Shown here: in pieces, positions 34,537 through 42,365 of the stretch
Layout: every line of letters begins with the position of its first letter
Position numbering within the stretch: position 1 is the stretch's first letter
Origin: Caulobacter endophyticus
GTDB lineage: Bacteria; Pseudomonadota; Alphaproteobacteria; Caulobacterales; Caulobacteraceae
DNA length: 64,000 bases
Assembly (NCBI RefSeq): GCF_003116815.1
Contig: NZ_QDKQ01000060.1
Span: 1 to 64,000, forward strand
Direction of reading: 5' to 3'
Notes under the pieces: model-generated
Told to the model about the DNA's origin: nothing
The model's database searches: none
The model's input: only the letters and a program-made list of their open reading frames with translations
Position numbers and translations under genes: made by a program

Positions 34537-35577
34537 TCAGGCTTTCGGCGGAGCCATCAGGGTCAGCTTGCTGGCCGTGGCCTTGGCGGCGTCGTGCTGC
34601 GTGGGCGGCAGCGGGATCAGGCCGCGGCCCTGCAGATAGCCGCCGCGGCCGGTGGCGGCGTCGGAGACGAACTCGTTCAGGAATTCCTTCAGGCCTGGCG
34701 TCACGCCGACCTGGCCCTTCTTCACGTAGATGAAGAGCGAGCGCGAGACGGGGTAGCTGCCGTTGGCGATGGTCTGCGGGGTGGGTTTCACGCCGTTGAC
34801 GGCCGCGCCCTTGATGACGTTGGCGTTCTCTTCGAGGAACGAGAAGCCGAACACGCCCAGCGCGCCGGGCGTCTTGGTCAGGGTGCCGACGATGGCGTTG
34901 TCGTTCTCGCCCGCGTCGATCCAGGCGCCATCCTTGCGCATCGGGTCGACCTTGGCCTTGAAGCCCTTCTCGTCGGCGTCGTGCAGCTTCTTGATGGTCG
35001 GGAACTTCTTGGCGCCGCCTTCGATGGCCAGCTCGACCCAGGCGTCGCGGGTGCCCGAGGTGGGCGGCGGGCCGTAGACGAGGATGCGGTTGGCCGGCAG
35101 GCCCGAGCCCACGTCCTTCCAGGTTTTGTACGGGTTGTTCACGAACTGACCGCCGCGCAGGGCGTTCTGGGCGAGGCCGAGATACAGGTGTTCGAGCTTG
35201 AAGTTGTAGTCGGGCGACTTCTTGTCCATCGCGATGACGATGCCGTCGAAGCCGATCTTGATCTCGATGATGTCCTTGACGCCCTTGGCCTTGCAGGCCT
35301 CGAACTCGGACTTCTTCATCGGACGCGAGGCGTTGGCGATATCGGGGAAGCCTTCGCCCATGCCGCCGCAGAACATCTTGATGCCGCCGCCGGTGCCGAG
35401 GCTCTCGACCTTGGGCGACTTCTTGCCGGTCTTCTTGGCGAAGTTCTCGGCGACGCGGGTGCTGAACGGGAAGACGGTCGAGGAGCCGGCGGCCCAGACA
35501 TAGTCACGGGCGGCGTGAGCGCTGGGAGCCAGGGCCAGCAGGCCAAGCGCGGCGGCGGCTCCGAGGAAGGCTTTCAT
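34537..35577 (-). CDS. pstS: Phosphate ABC transporter substrate-binding protein PstS
   Basis: 346 residues from the ATG at 35577 (AGGAT eight bases upstream; an ATG at 35586 adds three residues). The signal peptide is cleaved after AHA (near residue 22). AAGSSTVFPFSTRVAE and GTGGGIKMFCGGMGEGFPDIANASRPMK are the phosphate-binding loops, and PPTSGTRDAW the second-lobe loop. No pstCAB genes follow, so the transporter partners lie elsewhere. A Pho box upstream indicates PhoB control by phosphate starvation. Confidence 0.93.
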   Translation of the reverse strand: MKAFLGAAAALGLLALAPSAHAARDYVWAAGSSTVFPFSTRVAENFAKKTGKKSPKVESLGTGGGIKMFCGGMGEGFPDIANASRPMKKSEFEACKAKGVKDIIEIKIGFDGIVIAMDKKSPDYNFKLEHLYLGLAQNALRGGQFVNNPYKTWKDVGSGLPANRILVYGPPPTSGTRDAWVELAIEGGAKKFPTIKKLHDADEKGFKAKVDPMRKDGAWIDAGENDNAIVGTLTKTPGALGVFGFSFLEENANVIKGAAVNGVKPTPQTIANGSYPVSRSLFIYVKKGQVGVTPGLKEFLNEFVSDAATGRGGYLQGRGLIPLPPTQHDAAKATASKLTLMAPPKA

Positions 35578-35700
35578 GGACGACATCCTGATGGTCGGCT
35601 TGGGGCCATTTGGAATCTTGGACGTGTCGGGCGGACCCTTAAGAGGGAACGGTCTCCGACCTCGTCGACCGCAGATTAGCGGCGGCGAGGTCGGCTATTT

Positions 35701-35729
35701 GTCACAGTTCGGCGACAGATTTGCGACAG
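35701..35729 (-). promoter_or_regulatory. Triple Pho box upstream of pstS
   Basis: Read on minus: CTGTCGC-AAAT-CTGTCGC followed by CGAA-CTGTGAC. Three 7-bp half-sites at 11-base spacing, matching the PhoB consensus CTGTCAT-N4-CTGTCAT. It is about 125 bases upstream of the pstS start. Confidence 0.82.
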
Positions 35730-35755
35730 GTGACGGCTAAACGTCCGACCACGGA

Positions 35756-36139
35756 TCAGGATGCACCCGCCGGCGGGCGCCGGTCCAGGACCTCCAGCAC
35801 CTTTTCCTTCGGGCGCGCCAGCACCGCTCCCTTGGGCGTGACGACGATCGGGCGCTCGACCAGGATCGGGTGTTCGATCATCGCCGCAAGGATCACATCA
35901 TCTGCGGCGGCCGGGTCGGTCAGGCCCAGTTCCTCGGCCGGGGTGCCCTTGACGCGCAACAGGCCGCGGGCGCCGAGGCCGGTTCGGGCGGCCAGATCCC
36001 TTAGCTGGTTCAGTGTCCAGCCCGCCTTCAGGTACTCGACCACGGTGGGCGCGTAGCCGGCGGCTTCGATGATCGCCAGGGTGTTGCGCGAGGTGCCGCA
36101 CTTGGGATTGTGGAAGATGGTGATCGGAAAGTCGGTCAT
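35756..36139 (-). CDS. arsC: Arsenate reductase, glutaredoxin-dependent type (ArsC/YfgD family)
   Basis: 127 residues with the thioredoxin-like ArsC fold. The catalytic cysteine is in HNPKCGTSRNT (Cys14), and RVKGTPAEELGL and HPILVERPIVV contain the arginines that bind arsenate in this family. Could reduce arsenate to arsenite; some members are of uncertain substrate. The longer frame extending to 37165 is unrelated antisense sequence. It lies close behind the pstS promoter, but no ars operon is present. Confidence 0.88.
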   Translation of the reverse strand: MTDFPITIFHNPKCGTSRNTLAIIEAAGYAPTVVEYLKAGWTLNQLRDLAARTGLGARGLLRVKGTPAEELGLTDPAAADDVILAAMIEHPILVERPIVVTPKGAVLARPKEKVLEVLDRRPPAGAS

Positions 36140-36221
36140 GGCGGCCTCTGGAGACGATGCGAGGCTGATAGCAGGCGACGAGCGGACCGGCCAAGTCGCC
36201 CTCGTCGCTTCAGAATAGTAG

Positions 36222-36238
36222 TTGCGATTCACTCGCAT
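36222..36238. promoter_or_regulatory. Fur-box-like palindrome
   Basis: TTGCGA-TTCAC-TCGCAT: TGCGA and TCGCA arms 5 bases apart, the layout of Fur sites found before iron-uptake genes in Caulobacterales and sphingomonads. It sits between arsC (minus) and the small gene at 36278 (plus). Confidence 0.5.
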
Positions 36239-36277
36239 CAATGCGACTGGGACGCCCCGCCCGAAGAGGAGCGCCCC

Positions 36278-36430
36278 ATGCGCGACGACCGGGGTCTGGA
36301 CGACCCGCCGCCCACGCTCGACGAACTGCTCTCCGAGCCCATCGTCCGCCTGCTGATGCGCCGCGATGGCGTGGAGGAGGGCGAAGTGCGAAAGCTCATC
36401 GCCCGGGTGGCCTCCAGCCGCAGGTCCTAA
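36278..36430 (+). CDS. Small hypothetical protein, 50 residues
   Basis: MRDDRGLDDPPPTLDELLSE followed by PIVRLLMRRDGVEEGEVRKLIARV: an acidic start and two short amphipathic helices. A strong AGAGGAG ribosome site sits 7 bases upstream, and a Fur-like palindrome about 40 bases upstream. I do not recognise a named family; it is not HemP. The 3' end overlaps the convergent hydrolase gene by 4 bases. Confidence 0.65.
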   Translation: MRDDRGLDDPPPTLDELLSEPIVRLLMRRDGVEEGEVRKLIARVASSRRS

Positions 36431-37560
36431 AGTCCTTTCAGGATCAGGTTGGGCAGCACGCTGTTGTCCCATTCGGGCGTCTTGGGCGGATTGTCGCCGA
36501 CGCGCAGCACGATCAGTCGCTTGGACGGCACGATGTAGACTACCTGGTTGGAGTTTCCGCAGAAGAGATAGAGGTCGTCGGCGGCGTAGGGCTCGCTGTG
36601 CAGAATCTTGGGCCAGGGCGTGTCGGGCGCCGCCCAGCCGCGACGCTCCACGTAGGGCGCGCCGATATAGACGCCCAGTCCGTAGTGAGGGTTCTGCTTC
36701 GTCGGGGTGCGCATCTCTCCGACATAGCCCGCGGGCAACAGCCGCTTGCCGGCATGGACCCCATCGTCGATCAGCAGGATGGCCAGGCGCAGCCAGCTCT
36801 CGGCCGGCAGCAGGATACAGCAGCCCGAGTGGGCCAGACCGCCCGGACGGTCGACCCAGATCTGGCCTCCGGGCGCGTCGATGGGCTTTAGCACTTCTTC
36901 GGAGATGAACTCGGCGTAGCGGCGACCGGTGGCGCGCTCGATGACCAGGGCCACCAGCTCGGAGGTGGCGTTGGCGTAGTCGTAGCGACTGCCCGGGGTG
37001 TTCACGAGCGGGTAGTCGTTGATCAGGATGTCGTCGTGACGCGGGTGCAGGTAGGCCCGGTTCAGCACGTCGGCCGGATCGGTGCTGAAGCCCTGCGGCA
37101 GGAAGCCGGTGCGCATGTCCAGAGTGTGGCGGACCAGGATCTCGGCCTTGGGCGTGCCCCTCCACTCGGTGATGAAGTCGGCGAGCGACTGGTCCAGCGA
37201 CTTGATGACGCCCAGCTCAAGGGCCCTGCCGATGGCGACGGCGGTCAGCGGCTTGGCCAGCGACTTTGACGCCAGCAGGGTCGGGCGGCTGGCGCCGGCG
37301 AAGTAGGTCTCGCGTTCCAGCACGCCGTCGCGCCAAACCATGAAGGCCTTTGCTTTGCTTTGCTCGGCATAGGCCTGAGCCGAGTCGAGGGCGGCGGCGT
37401 CGATCGTGGCCGGCGAAGCGGCGGGAATCAGCGTGCGGCCGGCCGCCCCAGGCACGGGCTCGAGCGTGTCATAGGTCTCCTGCGGCGCATTGGCGGCGGC
37501 CTGAAAGCGCTGAAGATACAAGGCCTCGTCGGCTGACGTTACGGAAGTTTCAGCGCTCAT
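36427..37560 (-). CDS. Serine hydrolase, beta-lactamase/class C fold (catabolic island, paralogue 1)
   Basis: 377 residues, no signal peptide, so cytoplasmic. The SxxK motif is S100-L-A-K103 in ASKSLAKPL and the YxN motif is Y195-A-N197 in SRYDYANATSE. Such enzymes are esterases or amidases rather than true beta-lactamases. Divergent from iclR with a putative operator between. A related protein (same fold, shared HSEPYAADD / SAPFLADDL and VLPNLI.KG endings) is encoded at 42366-43448. Probably opens a lactone, lactam or ester in the island pathway (inference). Confidence 0.85.
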   Translation of the reverse strand: MSAETSVTSADEALYLQRFQAAANAPQETYDTLEPVPGAAGRTLIPAASPATIDAAALDSAQAYAEQSKAKAFMVWRDGVLERETYFAGASRPTLLASKSLAKPLTAVAIGRALELGVIKSLDQSLADFITEWRGTPKAEILVRHTLDMRTGFLPQGFSTDPADVLNRAYLHPRHDDILINDYPLVNTPGSRYDYANATSELVALVIERATGRRYAEFISEEVLKPIDAPGGQIWVDRPGGLAHSGCCILLPAESWLRLAILLIDDGVHAGKRLLPAGYVGEMRTPTKQNPHYGLGVYIGAPYVERRGWAAPDTPWPKILHSEPYAADDLYLFCGNSNQVVYIVPSKRLIVLRVGDNPPKTPEWDNSVLPNLILKGL

Positions 37561-37699
37561 CTCGGGCTCCGACGTTATGTGAGCCTGACCGTAAATCCAC
37601 GAATTGCCACTTCGTTGACCGCGTGGTCAAATATCCGCCCTGCGAAAGAGCAGGCGACGCACAAAAGACGACTCCGACCGTTGCGGGGCTTCGTTGCGC

Positions 37700-37716
37700 T
37701 ATCCGGCAAACGGATA
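37700..37716. promoter_or_regulatory. Putative IclR operator, site 1
   Basis: TATCCGG-CAA-ACGGATA: inverted 7-bp arms with a 3-base centre, between the divergent hydrolase and iclR genes. The two arms match the site consensus TATCCGC-N3-GCGGATA at 12 of 14 positions. Confidence 0.7.
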
Positions 37717-37789
37717 GTCGGGACGTGGTTTCCGCCAGACCCCCGCCGCCACGGTCTGGAGTTCGCGTGAATCTGGAGGAGGCGTTTCG

Positions 37790-38584
37790 ATGGAAAAAGG
37801 TGTGCCGATCAGGGCCATCAGCCGCTGCATCTCGGTGCTGCAGGCGATCAACCGGCGTGGTTCGCTGTCGATGATGGAGATCGCCCAAACCTCGGGCGTT
37901 CCCTATCCGACGGCCTGCCGCATCGTTCAGACCCTGCTGCACGAGAAGCTGATCGAGCGCGAGCCGGCGCGGAAGCGCTATCGCCCGACGATGCTGGTGC
38001 AGTCGCTGTCGCACGGGTTCCAGGAGAGCGATCGCCTGGTGGCCTGCGCCCGTCCGCACATCGTCGACCTGACCGCCAAGGTGACCTGGCCGGTCTCGAT
38101 CGCCACGCGGGTCGGCCAGCAGATGATGATCCGCGACTCGACGCACACCATGACGTCGCTGACGCTGAACAACTACTATCCCGGCTACACCCTGCCGATC
38201 CTGGAGAGCGCAGCGGGCAAGGCGTATCTCGCCTTCGCCAGTCCCGACGAGCAGGCGGCCGTGCTGGAGGCCTATCGCCGCGGCGAGGGCCAGGTGGATC
38301 CGCTGACCCTGCAGTATGCCGAGTCCGGCGGGATGTTCTCCGACATCATCGAGGCGGGCGTGGCCACCAAGGGGCGCAACCCCTACACCGCCACCCCGGG
38401 CAAGACCTCGTCGATCGGCGCGCCGATCTTCAACAGCGAGGGCGTCTGCGGGGCGCTGGTGCTGGTGTTCTTCTCGTCGTCGATGAAGATGCCCGACGCG
38501 CTCAAGCAGTACGGCGACAAGCTGAAGATCGCCGCGGCGGCCATCAGTCGCGACCTGTCCGAGCCCCTGTCCCGCGCCGCCTAG
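37790..38584 (+). CDS. IclR-family transcriptional regulator of the catabolic island
   Basis: 264 residues. N-terminal winged helix (ISRCISVLQAINRRGSLSMMEIAQTSGVPYPTACRIVQTLLHEKLIER, 8-55) and a C-terminal GAF-like effector domain (LPILESAAGKAYLAFASPDEQ...SIGAPIFNSEGVCGALVLVF). A strong GGAGGAGG ribosome site precedes the ATG. Similar regulators such as MhpR control aromatic catabolism with small acids as effectors. Five matching palindromes in island intergenic regions suggest it controls the whole island. Confidence 0.9.
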   Translation: MEKGVPIRAISRCISVLQAINRRGSLSMMEIAQTSGVPYPTACRIVQTLLHEKLIEREPARKRYRPTMLVQSLSHGFQESDRLVACARPHIVDLTAKVTWPVSIATRVGQQMMIRDSTHTMTSLTLNNYYPGYTLPILESAAGKAYLAFASPDEQAAVLEAYRRGEGQVDPLTLQYAESGGMFSDIIEAGVATKGRNPYTATPGKTSSIGAPIFNSEGVCGALVLVFFSSSMKMPDALKQYGDKLKIAAAAISRDLSEPLSRAA

Positions 38585-38601
38585 CGGCGCGGGATGGCGC
38601 T

Positions 38602-39852
38602 TCAGGTCGTTTCTTTGGGTGTGTCCCATTGCGGATAGCGTCCCATGAGGAGGATCAGCGTGCCGCTGGCCACAAAGCCGGCGGCCGCGATCGCCAGGGC
38701 GCGGCCATAGCCGCCGTCATGGTCGTAGAGCGCTCCGAAGCCGATGGCGCCGATCGGAACGCCCAGCGAGATCGCCACCCCGATCAGGGCGTAGACGGCG
38801 CCGTAGGAACGCATGCCGAAATAGCGGGCGACGAAGAAGGCGGCGACGTCGACCTCGCCGCCCTGCGCCGCGCCGATCAGCAGCACGGCCAGCACCGCCA
38901 GCGGCCACTGGCCGTGGCCGGTCGCCAGCAGGCCCACGCCCAGCGCCGGCAGGACGAGGGCGATGGCGGCCGGGATCGGGGCCCAGAAGCGGTCGACCGC
39001 CCAGCCGACGACGATCCGGCCCAGGGCGACCGAAACGGCCAGCAGCGCCACCAGCCAGCCGGCGGCCCGGGCGTCGAGGCCCTGGTCGGTGAGGATCGGC
39101 TGAAGCTGGCTGATCACGCCCGTCAGGCCCGCCGTCGCCAGCAGGATCGCCAGGGCCAGGATCCAGAAGCGGCCGGTCTTCAGCGCCTGGCCGGCGGTCA
39201 GGCCGACCTGGGCGACCTGTCGGGCGGCGGCGATCTCGCCCGCGGCCGCGCCGCGCTTGGCCAGCCAGCGCGGGCGCTCCCACAGGGCCACCAAGACGGT
39301 GGGCAGGGCGACGAAGATCGACAGCGCCGCCAGCGCCGCATAGCCGCCACGCCAGCCATGATGGGTGATGACGAAGTTCAGCAGCGGCGCCGACAGCGCC
39401 GCGACCAGCGACACGCCGGTCAGCGTAAGCCCCAGCGAAAGGCCGCGGCCCTTCTCGAACCAGGTGTTGACCGCCCGGGTGTAGCCGATCGGCCCGGTGC
39501 CGCTGCCCAGGATGACCAGCAGGGCGAAGAGGCCGTAGAAGGCGCCCAGCGACGGAGGCATGGCCGCCAGCATCGCGTAGACCGCCGCCAGCAGGCCGAT
39601 GGAGACCATCGCCACGGGCCGCACCCCGACCTTGTCGATCAGCCAGCCCAGCACGGGAGCCACGAACAGGGCCGCCAGGGCCGCGCCCTGGGCCTGGGCG
39701 ATCTGGCCGCGCGTCCAGCCCAGATCGGCCTGCAGGGCCTTCACGAACAGCGAGCCGACATACTGCTGCAGGCTGATGCCGCAGCCGACCCCAACGCCTG
39801 CCGCCAGCACCACGCGCCAGCCCCTGCGGAACTCGTCCCGAACCTCGCTCAC
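38602..39852 (-). CDS. MFS transporter, OFA/MCT-like (island paralogue 1)
   Basis: 416 residues, twelve predicted spans. GVGCGISLQQYVGSLFVKALQADLGWTRGQIAQAQG starts the first half; RPVAMVSIGLL and GPIGYTRAVNTWFEKGRGLSLGLTLTGVSL are typical of oxalate/monocarboxylate-type MFS carriers. The start is GTG at 39852 with GGGGGAT upstream. It resembles the partial transporter at the right window edge (RVVVGWAVDRFWAP versus RVAGGYLVDRFWAP). Likely imports the island's acid substrate. Confidence 0.88.
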   Translation of the reverse strand: MSEVRDEFRRGWRVVLAAGVGVGCGISLQQYVGSLFVKALQADLGWTRGQIAQAQGAALAALFVAPVLGWLIDKVGVRPVAMVSIGLLAAVYAMLAAMPPSLGAFYGLFALLVILGSGTGPIGYTRAVNTWFEKGRGLSLGLTLTGVSLVAALSAPLLNFVITHHGWRGGYAALAALSIFVALPTVLVALWERPRWLAKRGAAAGEIAAARQVAQVGLTAGQALKTGRFWILALAILLATAGLTGVISQLQPILTDQGLDARAAGWLVALLAVSVALGRIVVGWAVDRFWAPIPAAIALVLPALGVGLLATGHGQWPLAVLAVLLIGAAQGGEVDVAAFFVARYFGMRSYGAVYALIGVAISLGVPIGAIGFGALYDHDGGYGRALAIAAAGFVASGTLILLMGRYPQWDTPKETT

Positions 39853-40031
39853 GCGTCACATCCCCCGGGCCGCCTGGCCCCAATGTCCCCAGTCGAGCAT
39901 CCGACGGCCCGCGCGCGGCGCGCCATCGTTTCGCGCGGGCTGATCGACAGGCGGGGAGGGCGCGCGGCAAGGCGGCGGCCGGGCCGCCCCCGCTTCACAA
40001 CAGCTTCCAGTTCATTCCGACGGAGTTTCCC

Positions 40032-41549
40032 ATGGCGGACGCCAGCGACGCAGCGATCTTCGGCCCCTCGAAGGAGGTCCTGGGCTTCCTGGGCGAGGCC
40101 CATGGCCAGCTGATCGGCGAGGCCTTCGTCGAAGGACGCGGGCAGACCCTGATCGAGGTCGAGGATCCGGCCACCGAGCAGGTGATCGCCAAGGTGCGGG
40201 CCAGTTCGCCCGAGGATCTCGACCAGGCCGTGGCCGCGGCCCGCAAGGCCTTCAAGGGTTGGAGCCGCACCTCCGGCGCCGACCGGGCGCGGATCATGCT
40301 GCGCTTCGCCGACCTGCTGGAACGCGATGCGGAGACGCTGGCGCAGATCGAGACGCTGGAGAACGGCATGCCGGTCGCGCTGTCGGGCGCGACCATCAAG
40401 GGCTTCTGCGCCGACTATGTGCGCTATTACGCGGGCCTGGCCACCAAGCTGGAGGGCTCGACCATTCCAGCGAGGGCCAACGGCCGCGAGGCGCTGGATC
40501 TTCTGGTCTACACGGTGCGCGAGCCGGTGGGCGTGGTCGGGGCGATCGTGCCGTGGAACGTGCCGGTGTCGATGATCATCCTGAAGCTGGCGCCGGCCCT
40601 GGCGGCGGGCTGCACGCTGGTTTTGAAGAGCGCCGAGCTGACGCCGCTGACCTCGATCCTGGTGGCCCGCCTGTGGCTGGAGGCCGGCGGCCCGCCCGGC
40701 GTGTTCAACCTGATCCATGGCCTCGGCCACGAGATCGGCGCGGCGCTGGTCTCGCATCCGGGCGTCGACAAGATCACCTTCACGGGCTCGACGGCGGTGG
40801 GCAAGGAGATCGTCCGCGCGGTCAGCCATGACCTCAAGCGCGTGTCGCTGGAGCTGGGCGGCAAGTCGCCGTTCGTGATCTTCCCCGACGCGGACCTGGC
40901 CGACGCCATCCCGTCGGCGGCGATGGCCTGCTTCTTCCTGTCAGGCCAGAACTGCATGGCGGGCACGCGCCTGTTCGTGCACGAGAAGGTGCTGGAGCCG
41001 GTGCTGGAAGGCCTGGCCCAGACGGCCGCCTATCTGAAGGTCGGGCCGGGCCTGGACCCGACCACGATGATCGGCCCGCTGGTTTCGGGCCGCCAGAAGG
41101 GCAGGGTGCTGGAGCATGTGGAGGCCGCCGCCGCCGAGGGCGCGCGCCTGGCCTATTCCGGCGAGGTTCCTTCGGGGCCAGGGCACTATGTGGCGCCGAC
41201 CATCTATGCCGACGTGACGCCGGGCATGCGCCTGGCTCGCGAGGAGGTGTTCGGGCCGGTGCTGGGCGTACAGAGCTTCGGCGACGATGACGAGGCGCTC
41301 CTGGCTGCGATCAACGCCACGACCTATGGCCTGTCGGGCTCGGTCTGGACCAGGGACCTGTCGCGCGCCCACCGGATGGCCCGCGCCATCGACAGCGGCC
41401 AGGTGGGGGTGAACATCCACGCCGCCCTGAGCCCGGAGACCCCGTTCGGCGGCAACCGCCAGTCGGGCTGGGGCCGCGAGTTCGGCCGCGAGGGCGTGGA
41501 CGCGTACCTGAAGACCAAGGCCGTGAGCGTGAACCTGGGGGTGGGGTAG
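40032..41549 (+). CDS. Aldehyde dehydrogenase family protein (island paralogue 1)
   Basis: 505 residues, complete ALDH fold. VPWNVPVSMIILKLAPALAAGCTLVLKSAE and FTGSTAVGKEI form the NAD(P) site; catalytic Glu274 in LELGGKSP and Cys308 in SGQNCMAGTRL. Oxidises an aldehyde to the acid. ATG at 40032 with GGAG upstream. Divergent from the MFS gene. Shares overall layout with the ALDH at 43623, but they differ enough to suggest separate substrates. Confidence 0.92.
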   Translation: MADASDAAIFGPSKEVLGFLGEAHGQLIGEAFVEGRGQTLIEVEDPATEQVIAKVRASSPEDLDQAVAAARKAFKGWSRTSGADRARIMLRFADLLERDAETLAQIETLENGMPVALSGATIKGFCADYVRYYAGLATKLEGSTIPARANGREALDLLVYTVREPVGVVGAIVPWNVPVSMIILKLAPALAAGCTLVLKSAELTPLTSILVARLWLEAGGPPGVFNLIHGLGHEIGAALVSHPGVDKITFTGSTAVGKEIVRAVSHDLKRVSLELGGKSPFVIFPDADLADAIPSAAMACFFLSGQNCMAGTRLFVHEKVLEPVLEGLAQTAAYLKVGPGLDPTTMIGPLVSGRQKGRVLEHVEAAAAEGARLAYSGEVPSGPGHYVAPTIYADVTPGMRLAREEVFGPVLGVQSFGDDDEALLAAINATTYGLSGSVWTRDLSRAHRMARAIDSGQVGVNIHAALSPETPFGGNRQSGWGREFGREGVDAYLKTKAVSVNLGVG

Positions 41550-41570
41550 AGGGCGACGGCCTGTCGCCCC

Positions 41571-41705
41571 AGATGCTCCCCCTGAAGGGGGAGCTGTCGC
41601 GGAGCGACTGAGGGGGAAGGGGCTTCTGTGGTGGAGGGAGCACTGACCTCATCAGTCACTTCCCCCTCCGGCCCTCCGGGCCACCTCCCCCTTCGGGGGG
41701 AGGAT
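41571..41705. repeat. CCTCCCCC-type intergenic palindromic repeat (copy 2, paired)
   Basis: Two facing units: CTCCCCCTGAAGGGGGAG at 41577-41594 followed by CTGTCGCGGAGCGACTGAGGGGG, and CCCCCTCCGGCCCTCCGGG-CCACCTCCCCCTTCGGGGGGAGG at 41662-41703. Same unit as at 27429 and 47561. Confidence 0.82.
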
Positions 41706-41758
41706 CTTGGACACGCGACTTCGGCCTCACGCGGCTTGCCGCTGAGCTTGTGGAGAGG

Positions 41759-41832
41759 GCGCGGGGCGTCCGGGCCTCGCCCGGATGTGTGAGTTCTAAG
41801 TACCGTTTCGACGAAGCATAGACGCCCCGCGC
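41759..41832. other. Structured hairpin region, possible small RNA or terminator
   Basis: Perfect 12-bp inverted arms GCGCGGGGCGTC (41759-41770) and GACGCCCCGCGC (41821-41832) enclose an inner CCGGGC-CTC-GCCCGG hairpin. It lies directly downstream of the minus-strand micro-ORF ending at 41845. Could be its terminator or a separate structured RNA; no U-tract follows. Confidence 0.4.
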
Positions 41833-41844
41833 GATCGTTACGCC

Positions 41845-41961
41845 TCAGGCCGGGGCGCGCGGGCCTCTTCCGCCCTGTGCCCCTTCCCCATGCAGTGCGC
41901 CCCGTTTCTTGGCGGCCAGGCGTGCATGGCGGCGCGAACCCTTGGACGGGCGGAAGGCCAT
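41845..41961 (-). CDS. Candidate 38-residue basic protein
   Basis: MAFRPSKGSRRHARLAAKKR followed by GALHGEGAQGGRGPRAPA: strongly basic, like small RNA- or ribosome-binding proteins, but no family recognised. The ATG is preceded by GGGAGG at 9-base spacing, the best ribosome site in this 816-base gap. Codon use is good in the first half, looser in the second. The stop is followed by a 12-bp-arm hairpin. The rest of the gap (41962-42238) holds nothing I can assign. Confidence 0.45.
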   Translation of the reverse strand: MAFRPSKGSRRHARLAAKKRGALHGEGAQGGRGPRAPA

Positions 41962-42238
41962 GAACGGCAGCCTCCCGATGGATGGGTTTACGTCCCCCAT
42001 CCTCATTTAAGCCTTCAGGCCCGGCTCACGCCGCTCCCTCAGCCCCGCTCGATCGCATCCACGTCGCACGCTTCGGGCCGGATCCTTGCGCCCTCTCCCT
42101 GTGACGGGACAGCTTTGATTATGCAGCGGGATTCAGCGCGTCTGATCCAGGCGGCTGAGAAAGTTGCAAGGGGTTGAGATCGTTGGGGTTCATCCGCCGA
42201 ACGCCGGGGATCCACGCTGCTCTATCCCCATAACCAGG

Positions 42239-42362
42239 AACCTCCCCCTGTGGGGGAGGCGATCGCGGAGCGATCGGTGGGGGCAATCGGCCAGCCGACA
42301 GCAAGCTGATAACGTCCCCCCACCGGCCTTCGGCCGCCTCCCCCACGGGGGGAGGTTTTTGG
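42239..42362. repeat. CCTCCCCC-type intergenic palindromic repeat (copy 3, variant pair)
   Basis: Facing units AACCTCCCCCTGTGGGGGAGGCG and CCCCCCACCGGCCTTCGGCCGCCTCCCCCACGGGGGGAGGTTTTT (42317-42361), with GATCGCGGAGCGATCGGTGGGGG in the left unit. The right end stops 4 bases before the hydrolase stop codon and may end that transcript. Confidence 0.78.
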
Positions 42363-42365
42363 GGG

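Noticed and set aside
38631-38637. GCGGATA half-site near the 3' end of the MFS gene
   Set aside because: Lies in coding sequence, and the left arm matches only 2 of 7; a chance half-site.
41890-42177. 95-codon plus-strand frame in the large gap
   Set aside because: No ribosome site, irregular composition, overlaps a better-supported minus frame.
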